Source of the DNA: Chloroflexota bacterium | GTDB taxonomy: Bacteria > Chloroflexota > UBA6077 > JACCZL01 | DNA length: 34,104 nucleotides | NCBI GenBank assembly: GCA_020850535.1 | Contig: JADZEM010000092.1 | Coordinates: forward strand, 1-34,104 | Direction: 5' to 3' | Shown here: in pieces, positions 1 to 7,796 of the stretch | Layout: the number at the start of each line of letters is the position of its first letter | Numbering within the stretch: the first letter of the stretch is position 1 | Notes under the pieces: model-generated | The model's database searches: none | What the model was told of the DNA's origin: nothing | The model's input: the letters and a program-made list of their open reading frames with translations, nothing else | Made by a program: the position numbers and the translations under genes

Positions 1-136
1 GTCACGCCGTCGCTGCGCGACGGTCGTCGGGAACGGCCGGCACTGGAGCGTCGCGCAGCGACTGCAGGAGTGTAGGCGGGGCTTTCAAGCCCCGACGCGG
101 CGGCACGACGCGCTCAACATACGATTGCACTGGTAG
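1..136. repeat. Partial copy of inverted-repeat (MITE-like) element
   Basis: Positions 1-110 are identical to 218-327, so the right half of the element described at 145-347 is present twice in tandem at the left edge. The half-element holds the stem arms around GTCGCTGCGCGAC and GTCGCGCAGCGAC and the small hairpin GGGGCTTTCAAGCCCC. After position 110 the copies diverge: here the end reads AACATACGATTGCAC instead of AACATGCAATCGC. The left half lies outside the window. Confidence 0.75.
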
Positions 137-144
137 CAGCATCA

Positions 145-347
145 GGGCGATTGCATGTTCACGGTGTCCCCGAAGCATCATGGAACGGGCGGTCGGGGAC
201 TGAAGTCCCCGCCTACAGTCACGCCGTCGCTGCGCGACGGTCGTCGGGAACGGCCGGCACTGGAGCGTCGCGCAGCGACTGCAGGAGTGTAGGCGGGGCT
301 TTCAAGCCCCGACGCGGCGGCACGACGACATCAACATGCAATCGCTC
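145..347. repeat. MITE-like element, complete copy A
   Basis: The element is about 203 bp and is bounded by the 15-bp terminal inverted repeat GGGCGATTGCATGTT (145-159) and its complement at 333-347, with one mismatch. Inside are three nested palindromes: GGGGACTGAAGTCCCC (195-210), a central stem of 13-bp arms (226-238 and 267-279), and GGGGCTTTCAAGCCCC (295-310). There is no believable coding frame. A second complete copy lies in opposite orientation at 33888-34100. The structure fits a non-autonomous miniature transposable element; no transposase is in the window. Confidence 0.75.
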
Positions 348-544
348 TGGGCCTGTGGCCCGAACTTTCACACGTCCCTCATGGTGGTGAAGTACACTGG
401 GCCAGCCTGGGCCATCATCCGCTCGCCGGCCAGTGCGTGGGTGTGCGTCTGCTGACAGCCTGCCTGTCGGTTGACTGACAGCCATGCTCGGCAGGTGCGG
501 GTAAGCTGTCTCGACGTCAGACGCCCTGGGACAAAGGGGGCTCC

Positions 545-1132
545 ATGCAGCAGGTCTTCGAACCGTCCCTGTTCACGCGGATGCAGCGCGCCGCGATGCT
601 CGACCGCACGCTCTACGACGAGGTCGAGCACGACCTGAGCGCGACCAATCAGGCGGCGACTGTCGTCGTCATGGTGGCGGTGGCCAACGGCATCGCCGGC
701 CTCTTGAGCGTGATGTTCGCCGCGGCACTCGGTGGCAGCCGGGGACTCCTGTTCTCGGTGTTCATGGTGCTCATCGGCATGGTGATGAACGTCGTCGGCT
801 GGATCGTCTGGTCCTACCTGACGTATTGGATCGGGACCACGGTCTTCAAGGGCACGGCGACGCCCGGCGAGCTGTTGCGGACCCTGGGCTTCGCCTCGAC
901 GCCGGCGCTGCTTGGGATCGCGTCGTTCATTCCGTGCCTGGGCGCGCTCGCGGCGTTGGCCGGCACCATCTGGATGATCGTGGCGGGCGTGGTGGCCGTG
1001 CGCCAGGCGTTGGACGTCGATACTGGGCAGGCGGTGATCACGGTGATCCTCGCCGCGATCCCGCTCATCATGATCTCGCTGTTCCTCGGGTTTATCACGT
1101 TCCTGGGCGGCATGGCGGCGTCTGCGTTCTAG
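545..1132 (+). CDS. Yip1-like multi-pass membrane protein
   Basis: This 195-residue protein is almost entirely hydrophobic after a short soluble N-terminus (residues 1-35). Four or five membrane segments can be seen, at about 37-59, 67-97, 118-155 (probably two) and 162-189. The order (short N-terminal region, long helices, a central tract resembling GTATPGELLRTLGFASTPALL) is that of the bacterial Yip1/YIP1 family, whose role in bacteria is unclear. The ATG start follows a purine tract AAAGGGGG at 533-540. The next gene, also a small membrane protein, begins 132 bp downstream on the same strand. The family call is moderately secure; no function is proposed. Confidence 0.7.
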   Translation: MQQVFEPSLFTRMQRAAMLDRTLYDEVEHDLSATNQAATVVVMVAVANGIAGLLSVMFAAALGGSRGLLFSVFMVLIGMVMNVVGWIVWSYLTYWIGTTVFKGTATPGELLRTLGFASTPALLGIASFIPCLGALAALAGTIWMIVAGVVAVRQALDVDTGQAVITVILAAIPLIMISLFLGFITFLGGMAASAF

Positions 1133-1264
1133 CCGATGCAACGAGGCGCGGCGCTGGCTGTTCTGGTGCAGTCTGGCTCAGCGCCTCTTGCCGCTCGTCA
1201 GGAGGGTTGACGCCGTCACGTGAGGCGGTAGAGTGGTATCCACCTGGCACCCGGAGGGGATTCG

Positions 1265-2245
1265 GTGGCGCAACAACAACCAGCGTACGCCATGGAGGCG
1301 TGTTTCAACTGCGGGCGGCCCTGGGGCCCGGGCTGCGCCTGCCAGTTCTGCAATCAGGTGTACGGTCAGCCAGTTGGCGTGCTGCTCTCCTCGCCGGGCA
1401 AGCGTTTCGGCGCGTACTGCTTCGAAGTTGTGCTCTGCATGGTGACGCTGGTCATCGGCTGGATGATCTGGTCGCTGGTGATCTACGGGCGCGGGCAGAC
1501 GCCGGCCAAGCAGTTGCTTGGGATGCGCGTCGTCAACCTGACGACGGGCGCACGGGCGGGCTGGGGCCGCATGTTCGTGCGGGAGTTTCTGGCGAAGGCG
1601 CTCGTCGGCATGGTGGCCGGGTGTCTGTTCTACGTCCCTTACTTCTGGCTGCTCTGGGACAAGAACAAGCAGGAGCTGTGGGACAAGATGCTGGAGACCA
1701 TCGTGGTGGAAGACCCGAGCGGCCTCGTGACCGACGTGCCGCCAGCCGGGTATCAGCCGCGAGGCGTCTCAAGCGGGCCGGCGCAGGGAGCCTACGGGCA
1801 GCCGGCCTACGGTCAGCAGTACGGGCTGCCACAGGGGAACCAGCCGCTGCCGTGGGGGCAGCCGCAGCAAGGCGGCTACGAGCCACAGCCTCAGCAGGGC
1901 GGCTACGGCCAGCCTCCGCAGCAGGGCGGCTACGGCCAGCCGCCGCAGCAGGGCGAGCAGGGCGGCTACGGCCAGCAGGGCGGCTACGGCCAGCAGGGCG
2001 GCTACGGCCAGCAGGACGGCTACGGCCAGCAGGGCGGCTACGGCCAGCAGGGCGGCTACGGCCAGCAGGGCGGATATGGCCAGTCTGGCGGCTACGGCCA
2101 GCAAGGGGGCTACGGGCAGCCTCAGCAGGGTGGCTACGGGCAGCCGCAGCAGGACGGGCATCAGGACCCCAACAATCCGCAGACGCCGCCTCCAGCCCCG
2201 CCTCCAGCCCCACGCACACCGCCTCCACCGCCCCAGCAGTCGTAA
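1265..2245 (+). CDS. RDD-like membrane protein with zinc-ribbon N-terminus and GGYGQQ-repeat tail
   Basis: This 326-residue protein has three parts. Residues ~12-29 carry five cysteines spaced [18 protein letters not shown], resembling a small zinc ribbon. Residues ~45-155 resemble an RDD domain: two or three hydrophobic segments, the signature [16 protein letters not shown] after the first pair, and a closing [17 protein letters not shown]. Residues ~165-326 are low complexity, with twelve GYGQ units and then a Pro-rich end. The start is GTG with GGAGGGGA at 1253-1260. RDD proteins are membrane proteins of mostly unknown function, some linked to transport. The tail is probably cytoplasmic and disordered, but the topology is inferred. 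Confidence 0.75.
   Translation: MAQQQPAYAMEACFNCGRPWGPGCACQFCNQVYGQPVGVLLSSPGKRFGAYCFEVVLCMVTLVIGWMIWSLVIYGRGQTPAKQLLGMRVVNLTTGARAGWGRMFVREFLAKALVGMVAGCLFYVPYFWLLWDKNKQELWDKMLETIVVEDPSGLVTDVPPAGYQPRGVSSGPAQGAYGQPAYGQQYGLPQGNQPLPWGQPQQGGYEPQPQQGGYGQPPQQGGYGQPPQQGEQGGYGQQGGYGQQGGYGQQDGYGQQGGYGQQGGYGQQGGYGQSGGYGQQGGYGQPQQGGYGQPQQDGHQDPNNPQTPPPAPPPAPRTPPPPPQQS
1870..2158 (+). repeat. In-frame 18-bp minisatellite encoding GGYGQQ
   Basis: The core is tandem 18-bp units GGCGGCTACGGCCAGCAG, encoding GGYGQQ, with variants [20 protein letters not shown] and GGYGQPQQ. Twelve [GD]GYGQ motifs can be counted. Unit lengths remain multiples of three, so copy-number change would keep the frame of the RDD-like protein open. 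Near-identity at third codon positions suggests recent expansion by slippage or unequal recombination. Confidence 0.85.
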
Positions 2246-2292
2246 GACCGGGTGGCCGGGTCGGGGCGTGAGGGCCTATCCCAAGCCGTGTC

Positions 2293-2649
2293 TCAGCGCA
2301 GCTCGGACGGGTCGCTGCGGTCGCCGGGGTGATCGAGCGGGTCGCCGGGGATCTCCTTCTCCAGCCCTTCCGCGATCAGCCGGTCGTCGCCGGGGGCGGG
2401 CGGCTTCGGCACGCGGGCGGCAGCCGGCGCGAAGACCCGGCCCGGTGCACTGGCCTCGTGCTCTGCCGCCTCCTTCTCGTCGTGCGTGAGTGGGCGCGCC
2501 GGCTCGGCCATCAGTGAGTCGACGGCGTCGCCACGCACCTCATCCTGGCCGCGCTCGCTCTCGTCAAGGACCGTGTCGGCGTTCGGATCGCGCGGGGTGG
2601 TGGGCGGGTACGGACGCTCCAGCAGCAGCGGATCGCGGATTTCGTCCAT
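2293..2649 (-). CDS. Small acidic, probably disordered hypothetical protein
   Basis: I do not recognise this family. The 118-residue product is rich in Asp, Glu, Pro and Arg, has no membrane segment or obvious fold motif, and begins MDEIRDPLLLERPYPP. An upstream in-frame start at 2745 exists, but the ATG at 2649 is preceded on the minus strand by GAGGTGACATC, a good ribosome binding site, so the shorter form is preferred. Its 5' end faces the divergent SDR gene at 2853, and the 203 bp between them probably holds both promoters. Composition alone suggests an intrinsically disordered cytoplasmic protein. A non-coding interpretation cannot be excluded. Confidence 0.5.
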   Translation of the reverse strand: MDEIRDPLLLERPYPPTTPRDPNADTVLDESERGQDEVRGDAVDSLMAEPARPLTHDEKEAAEHEASAPGRVFAPAAARVPKPPAPGDDRLIAEGLEKEIPGDPLDHPGDRSDPSELR

Positions 2650-2746
2650 GATGTCACCTCTTGTGATGGTGCGCGCGTCGCAGCGCACGCCGCGCAGCTC
2701 TGTTTCACTCACCAGGGCAAGAGGTGTGCCCAGCAGGCCCGGCATC

Positions 2747-2752
2747 TATAAT
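2747..2752 (+). promoter_or_regulatory. Candidate -10 box upstream of the SDR gene
   Basis: A perfect TATAAT stands in otherwise GC-rich sequence 101 bp before the SDR start at 2853. No convincing -35 hexamer is seen 16-18 bp upstream, so this is a candidate only. Confidence 0.35.
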
Positions 2753-2852
2753 GCCGCGGGCCCTGACCTTAACAGTCGAGCGGTGAGGGCTGCTCGGGAA
2801 GTGGCGGCGCTGGCACGTTTGTGGCGCGTCGTCGGCTTGGGAGGTCACACCG

Positions 2853-3641
2853 ATGGATCTCGGCCTTGTAGGCAAGGTAGCCATCGTCACTGGCGGCAGC
2901 GCGGGGATTGGCTACGCGGCAGCGCGCTCGCTGGCTCGTGAGGGCGCGCGCGTCGTGGTCTGCGCGCGCACCGCGAGCACGCTGGCCGAGGCGGCGCACG
3001 CACTGCGCGAAGACACCGGCGGCGAGATCGTCGAGGCGGCCGGCGACGTGAGCAAGGATGCCGACATCCGCAGGCTGTTCGACATCGCCCTGGGCCGGTT
3101 CGGCCGCCTTGACGTGCTGGTGAACAACGCCGGCAAGTCCCATGCTGCGCCGCTCCTGACCGTGGACGACGCCGGCTGGCAAGATGACCTCGATCTCAAG
3201 CTGTTCGCGGCGATCCGCACGATGCGGCTGGCCGTTCCGCACATGCAGGCGGCTGGTGGCGGCTCGATCGTCAATGTCGTGAACATCGGGGCCAAGGCGC
3301 CGGCCGCCTCGTCGCTGCCGACCTCGGTGAGCCGCGCGGCCGGCATCGCCCTGACCAAGGCTGCCTCGCGGGATCTCGCGCCGCACAATATCCGCGTGAA
3401 CGCCGTCTGCATCGGCCTGATCAAGAGCGAGCAGCATCTGCGTCGGGCGCGTGCCGCCAACCGCATGGACGACCTCGACACCTTCTACGCCGAGTTGGCG
3501 AAAGCCCGCGAGGTGCCGCTGGGGCGCGTCGGCGAGGCCGAAGAGGCGGCCGACCTGATCGCGTTTCTGGCCTCTGATCGCGCGCGCTACATCAGCGGCA
3601 CGGCGATCAACATGGACGGCGGCGCGTCGGCGGTCGTGTAG
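2853..3641 (+). CDS. SDR-family oxidoreductase-like protein with replaced catalytic tetrad
   Basis: This is a 262-residue Rossmann-fold protein of classical SDR length. The nucleotide-binding TGGSAGIG motif is at 13-20, NNAG at 91-94, and the C-terminal part (SDRARYISGTAINMDGG) is typical. By hand alignment the catalytic Asn, Ser, Tyr and Lys positions hold Lys116, Asn144, Thr157 and Arg161. The usual YxxxK becomes TSVSR within SSLPTSVSRAAGIALTK. I recall a lineage with a similar GAKAP...PT..SRAAG signature usually labelled FabG-like, so this is probably an established divergent clade and not a decayed gene. Cofactor binding looks intact; the chemistry is unknown. Cytoplasmic and probably monocistronic. 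Confidence 0.85.
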   Translation: MDLGLVGKVAIVTGGSAGIGYAAARSLAREGARVVVCARTASTLAEAAHALREDTGGEIVEAAGDVSKDADIRRLFDIALGRFGRLDVLVNNAGKSHAAPLLTVDDAGWQDDLDLKLFAAIRTMRLAVPHMQAAGGGSIVNVVNIGAKAPAASSLPTSVSRAAGIALTKAASRDLAPHNIRVNAVCIGLIKSEQHLRRARAANRMDDLDTFYAELAKAREVPLGRVGEAEEAADLIAFLASDRARYISGTAINMDGGASAVV

Positions 3642-3773
3642 TAGAGTGGTCGCTGTTGTCATCGTTGCCACGCCTGCCGGGCTGCGTGCTGGTGGTACGC
3701 AACGTGCAATCGCCTGCCGCCCGGCGGGGATTCGTTACAATCTGCCGCCGCTCGGCCGTCGGGCCGCGGGGAG

Positions 3774-5330
3774 GTGAGCGTGGGCGCAGCACGGAGCGCC
3801 AGATCGCGTCGGGTTCATCGCGCCCTCGAAGTCGTGACTGGAGGGCTGACCTGGGCGATCCTGACGTCGCCGCTCTGGGGCGCGATACTCGCGCCGGGCC
3901 AGCTAGTGTTCTTCTTATTGCTCTTCAACGGGTACTGGGTTTACAAGTCGGCCAACATGGCCGTTTCCGCCCTGATCGGCTATCGCCGGCTGCTTGACGG
4001 GCAGAAGACGGACTGGTTGGGCGAGCTCCACGGCGTGGACGCCTGGCAGCGGATGCACCACCTGGTGATGGTGCCGACCTACCGCGAGCCGCCCGAGGTG
4101 CTGGAGGTGATGCTCGATCACCTTGCGGCCCAGGATCTCCCGCTGTCCAACGTCTCGGTGGTGCTCGCGTTCGAGGAGCGCGACCTTGACGCCCGGGAGC
4201 GGGCGGCGCGGCTCGTGGAGCAGTTCGAGGGGGCGTTCCGGCACCTCTGGGTGACGTACCACCCGGACCGTGAGGGGGAGATCCGGGGGAAGTCCTCGAA
4301 TCTGGCCTATGCGGCGCGCTGGGCCAAGCAGGCGCTGGTGGATGAGGGCGGCGTCGACATCGAGAACGTCATCGTCACCATCTGCGACGCCGACTCCCGC
4401 CTACACCACAAGTACCTGAGCGCGCTGACGTTCGGCTTCCTGACCAATCCCGCCCGTCGCTTCGCGATCTGGCAGCCCGCCTTGATGTTCTACTCGAACA
4501 TCTGGCGGATTCCGGCCATCGCGCGGATCAGCGCGGGGCTGTATTCGGTCTGGCAGCTGTCGCGGCTGGTGGCGAAGTACAAGCTGGTGACTCAGTCCAC
4601 CTACTCGCTCGGGCTGGCGACCTGCGAAGAGGTCGGCTACTGGGACGTGGACGTCATCCCCGAAGACTCGCGGATGTTCTTCAAGGTGTTCTTCGAGCTT
4701 GGGCACGAGCAGGAAGTCCGCGTCGAGCCGATCTTCCTGCCGGTCCTGGCGGACGCCGCCGAAGGGGCTGGCTTCTGGAAGACGGTGCTGAGCCACTATC
4801 GCCAGACGCGGCGCTGGGCCTGGGGCGTCTCGGACGTGCCCTACGTGGTGCGGCGGGCCTTCGAGCGCAAGGCTGTCCCGCTCTGGGCGCGGCTGCGGCG
4901 CGTGGCGTTCTACACCGAGGAGCACGTCTGCTGGCCGACGCACTGGTTCCTGCTGACCATCGGCGCGAACCTCGTGGCGCTGTTCGCTCCGACGGCCGCC
5001 TTGCAGCCCTCGAACGTGCTGCTCACGTCGGCGTCGGCGTGGCTGTTGATGCTGTGCCTGCCCTGCCTCGCGGTGGTGGTCTACCTCGACCGGCAACTGC
5101 GCCCGGAGCGGTCGGCCCCGCTGACGTGGTGGGACCACGCCATCAACATCCTGGTCTGGCTGTGCATCCCGGTCGTCGGGCTGATCCTGACGACGCTGCC
5201 GGCGCTCGACGCCCACACGCGGCTGCTGTTCGGCAAGTATCTGCACTACCAGGTGACGGAGAAGCTGCCGGCCGAGCGCGGCTACGCCCCGAGCTGGACT
5301 GACGGCGCATCCTCGGCTGGAGCGGCCTAG
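3774..5330 (+). CDS. Membrane-anchored family 2 glycosyltransferase (cellulose-synthase-like)
   Basis: This 518-residue protein has an N-terminal hydrophobic region (~20-60), a cytosolic GT-A domain and a cluster of membrane segments from ~395 onward. GT2 processive motifs are all present: VPTYREPPEVLE at the start of the fold, GKSSNLAYA, the DxD metal/nucleotide-sugar site D205-A-D207, the ED pair E297-D298 in IPEDSRMF, and the acceptor motif QTRRW at 344-348. The family uses nucleotide sugars to build or extend extracellular polysaccharide. The substrate cannot be read from sequence. The GTG start at 3774 overlaps a GGGGAGGTGA tract; GTG 3780 is an alternative. TACAAT at 3736-3741 may be the -10 box. 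Confidence 0.85.
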   Translation: MSVGAARSARSRRVHRALEVVTGGLTWAILTSPLWGAILAPGQLVFFLLLFNGYWVYKSANMAVSALIGYRRLLDGQKTDWLGELHGVDAWQRMHHLVMVPTYREPPEVLEVMLDHLAAQDLPLSNVSVVLAFEERDLDARERAARLVEQFEGAFRHLWVTYHPDREGEIRGKSSNLAYAARWAKQALVDEGGVDIENVIVTICDADSRLHHKYLSALTFGFLTNPARRFAIWQPALMFYSNIWRIPAIARISAGLYSVWQLSRLVAKYKLVTQSTYSLGLATCEEVGYWDVDVIPEDSRMFFKVFFELGHEQEVRVEPIFLPVLADAAEGAGFWKTVLSHYRQTRRWAWGVSDVPYVVRRAFERKAVPLWARLRRVAFYTEEHVCWPTHWFLLTIGANLVALFAPTAALQPSNVLLTSASAWLLMLCLPCLAVVVYLDRQLRPERSAPLTWWDHAINILVWLCIPVVGLILTTLPALDAHTRLLFGKYLHYQVTEKLPAERGYAPSWTDGASSAGAA

Positions 5331-5401
5331 CGGGGTCGTGGGTCGTGGAAGCATGCTGCCTGACATGCACCGCACGCTCGTAGCAATCACGCAACACCCC
5401 A

Positions 5402-5553
5402 TGTCATCCTGAGCGAAGCGAAGGACCTCACCCGCTGACCGTCACCTCTCGCGTCACTGGGTGAGGTACCCGCTTCTATGAGCATCATGGCGGCGGGCAT
5501 GCCGTCAACTGTCGCGTCAGCGGGTGAGGTCCTTCGCTTCGCTCAGGTTGACA
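5402..5553. repeat. Long inverted repeat of the CCTGAGCGAAGCGAAGGACCT family
   Basis: The arms 5408-5439 and 5516-5547 are perfect 32-bp complements, extendable to 38 bp with one mismatch (5402-5439, 5516-5553), separated by 76 bp. It lies in the 280-bp gap between the two glycosyltransferase genes. Shorter related units occur at 13055-13085 and, more diverged, at 28463-28820, so this is a dispersed repeat family. The unit is of a kind I recall as very common in GC-rich bacterial intergenic DNA. Confidence 0.8.
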
Positions 5554-5596
5554 ACTGGGACGTTCACGCTTTCACCATCACCCACGACCCTCCGCG

Positions 5597-5602
5597 TATA
5601 CT
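5597..5602 (+). promoter_or_regulatory. Candidate -10 box, possibly for a leaderless transcript
   Basis: TATACT ends only 8 bp before the GTG at 5611. A start site 6-9 bp downstream would put the first transcribed base at or next to the start codon. No ribosome binding site precedes that GTG, as expected for a leaderless message. No good -35 box is seen at normal spacing. Confidence 0.4.
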
Positions 5603-5610
5603 CCGGCCCT

Positions 5611-7770
5611 GTGAGTACCCCGCAGGCGCGAGACTTCCCGCGTGAACCCCTGGAGGCGGCCGGCTCGCCGGCGGCGGCCCGGGCGGCCGTGCGGGGCGGC
5701 GGATCGCTCGGCGTGGCGGGCCTCGGGCGCTGGGCGGACATCCTTGCGCCGCTGCTGATCGTGGCGGCTGCGCTGCCGATGCGCCTCGCCAACATCGGCA
5801 GCTACAGCGGCAAGGGCGACGAGGGCATCCGCGCCGAGCAGCTGCTGCTGATGGCCGCCGGCTTCCGCCCCGTCAAGGAGGTGTTCGCCTCGCAGGGGCC
5901 GCTCTCGCTCGACATCTTCTACCCGTTCTACCTGCTGCTCGGGCAGACCCTGGCTGGGGCGCGCCTCGCCGTGGTGGTCTGGTCGGTACTGTCGGTGCTG
6001 GCCGTCTACGCGACGGCGCGGCTGGTGGGTGGACGGGTCGGTGGCTGGATGGCTGCCGCGTTCACCATTGCCAGCCCGACGTACCTGAAGAACTCGCGGC
6101 TGGCGCTGGTCGAGATCCCCGCGATCTTGCCGGCCATCGTGGCGCTCGGGGCGGCCCTGGCCTACCAGCAGCGTCGAGAGCGGCGGTGGCTGGTGGTCTC
6201 GGCGGCGGCGCTGGCGCTGGCATTGGCGATCAAGCCGATGATCGTGGCGGTCGTGCCGGCAGTCGGGCTGGCGCTGCTGCTGGCGCACCTGCCTGCGCGA
6301 ATCAGCCCCCCGAGCCCTCCCCCGCACGCGGGAGAGGGGAGCACTCCCCTCTCCCGCGTGCGGGGGAGGGCTCGGGGGTGGGGGGCTCTCGTCTCCGTCG
6401 GGCGTATCCGCAGCTTCATGATGGACGTCCTGATCTACGCGGCCGTGGCTGGCGCGATCCTCGGCGTCATCGTGGTGTGGGTCGGGCCGACGGAACTGTA
6501 CGATCAGCTCGTTCGCTACCGGGTCGGTTCGCGGGCGGCTGAGGGCTGGTCGTTGGCCGATAACTGGGACATGCTCTGGGGGGAGCTGCAGTGGGATCAG
6601 CCGGCATTCTTTGCGCTCGGCGCGCTCGGCGGGCTGATCGCCCTGGCGCTCCGTCCACGGGCCGGCCTGCCGCTGCTCGCCTGGGGCATCCTCTCATTCG
6701 CCCTGCTGCTCATGTACTCGCCGCTCGGGATCAAGCACGCGGCGCTGCAGATCCCGCCGACCGCCCTGCTGGCCGGTATCGGCCTCGGGCTGCTGTGGCA
6801 GTGGGTCGCCCGGAGCCGTGATGCCCGCACGTTGGGTGCGCGGCGGCCGGCCGTGACGGGGCTCCGCTGGGCGGCTGTGGGCCTGTCGGTGCTGGTGGTT
6901 GGGGCCTACGGATTGACCCTGCCGACCGTCTTCGCCAAGGATCAGCAGGCGATGACCGTCGGGGACCTCGGGGCGGACCCGCCGTACCCGCAGGAGAGCC
7001 TGCTGATCCAGTCGCTCACCACGCCAGCCGACTTCATCCTGGTGGACGATCCGTACCTGGCGTTCCTCAACGGACGGAAGATGCCGCCCTGGCTGGTGGA
7101 CACGTCCTATTTCCGGATCCGGTCGGGCGCCCTGAGCGGCGCGGACGTGGTGGCGCACGCCGAACGCCACCACGTCCGTCTGATGCTCCTGGCCAGCGAC
7201 AACCTGCGCCAGTTGAAGAAGTTCGCGGACTGGGCGGATGAGCGGTTCGTCGTGGTCAAGATCGACGAGCGCTCCAACCGAAAGGACCGCGCCCTGTATC
7301 TCGCGGAGGACGCTGACCTGACGGCGGCCCGGGGGGCGGTACGCGCGGCCATTCCCGGCACGGTTGCCGTCGATGGCACGCTGGCAGGTCAGATCAGGGT
7401 CAGCAGCTACGCGCTCGACGCCGAGTCGGTGCGGGCCGGCGGCACGGTCGGGCTGACCGTCGAGTGGGAGGCTGCCGGCCCGATCCCGCTCGACTGGCGG
7501 CAGGTCACGTTCCTGCGGGACCGCTCGGGGCAGATCGTGGATCAGACCGAGCGCTCGTTGAGCGGCGGCAGCGGCGGCACCTCGACCTGGACGCCGGGCC
7601 GCTGGGTGTTCCGGTCGCTTGGCCTGCCGATCCCGGCGAAGACGCCGCCCGGCGAGTACACCGTCGGCGTGGGCCTGTACGACTCGAAGGCGCGGAAGCT
7701 GGCGACCGTGACGGCCGGTTCAGGCGTGGGCGGCGAGGAAGTCCGTCTCGGGACGATCCGCGTTCGGTAG
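5611..7770 (+). CDS. GT39-like (ArnT/PMT-type) membrane glycosyltransferase with in-frame palindrome
   Basis: This 719-residue protein resembles lipid-linked-sugar glycosyltransferases of the GT-C fold. It has about ten or more hydrophobic helices between residues 40 and 460, and an early extracytoplasmic loop with the acidic motif GKGDEGIRAEQ, where this family keeps its catalytic acid. A C-terminal region (~585-719) looks like an extracytoplasmic beta-sandwich with PGEYTVGVGLYDSKARKL. A 72-bp perfect palindrome at 6307-6378 inserts about 24 residues (PSPPPHAGEG...) between two helices. An earlier in-frame start at 5524 lies within the inverted repeat; GTG 5611 is preferred because of the adjacent TATACT. 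It likely glycosylates cell-envelope components; the substrate is unknown. Confidence 0.8.
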   Translation: MSTPQARDFPREPLEAAGSPAAARAAVRGGGSLGVAGLGRWADILAPLLIVAAALPMRLANIGSYSGKGDEGIRAEQLLLMAAGFRPVKEVFASQGPLSLDIFYPFYLLLGQTLAGARLAVVVWSVLSVLAVYATARLVGGRVGGWMAAAFTIASPTYLKNSRLALVEIPAILPAIVALGAALAYQQRRERRWLVVSAAALALALAIKPMIVAVVPAVGLALLLAHLPARISPPSPPPHAGEGSTPLSRVRGRARGWGALVSVGRIRSFMMDVLIYAAVAGAILGVIVVWVGPTELYDQLVRYRVGSRAAEGWSLADNWDMLWGELQWDQPAFFALGALGGLIALALRPRAGLPLLAWGILSFALLLMYSPLGIKHAALQIPPTALLAGIGLGLLWQWVARSRDARTLGARRPAVTGLRWAAVGLSVLVVGAYGLTLPTVFAKDQQAMTVGDLGADPPYPQESLLIQSLTTPADFILVDDPYLAFLNGRKMPPWLVDTSYFRIRSGALSGADVVAHAERHHVRLMLLASDNLRQLKKFADWADERFVVVKIDERSNRKDRALYLAEDADLTAARGAVRAAIPGTVAVDGTLAGQIRVSSYALDAESVRAGGTVGLTVEWEAAGPIPLDWRQVTFLRDRSGQIVDQTERSLSGGSGGTSTWTPGRWVFRSLGLPIPAKTPPGEYTVGVGLYDSKARKLATVTAGSGVGGEEVRLGTIRVR
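6307..6378. repeat. 72-bp perfect palindrome inside a coding sequence
   Basis: The 35-bp arms 6307-6341 and 6344-6378 are perfect complements around a 2-nt loop. The arms begin CCCCCGAGCCCTCCCCCGCA. Length is divisible by three and the reading frame of the glycosyltransferase passes through without a stop. A related but longer palindrome is intergenic at 10134-10252. Confidence 0.9.
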
Positions 7771-7796
7771 CTCGCGGGTCCGCTCGTGCCCGGCGC

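Noticed and set aside
219-485. Minus-strand frame whose peptide resembles one on the plus strand at 33849-34031
   Set aside because: The similarity arises because both are translations of the same inverted-repeat element. The stems constrain the sequence, and there is no ribosome binding site or protein-like composition.
5524-5610. N-terminal extension of the GT39-like protein
   Set aside because: It lies within the dispersed inverted repeat. The TATACT box at 5597-5602 and lack of a ribosome binding site favour the GTG at 5611.
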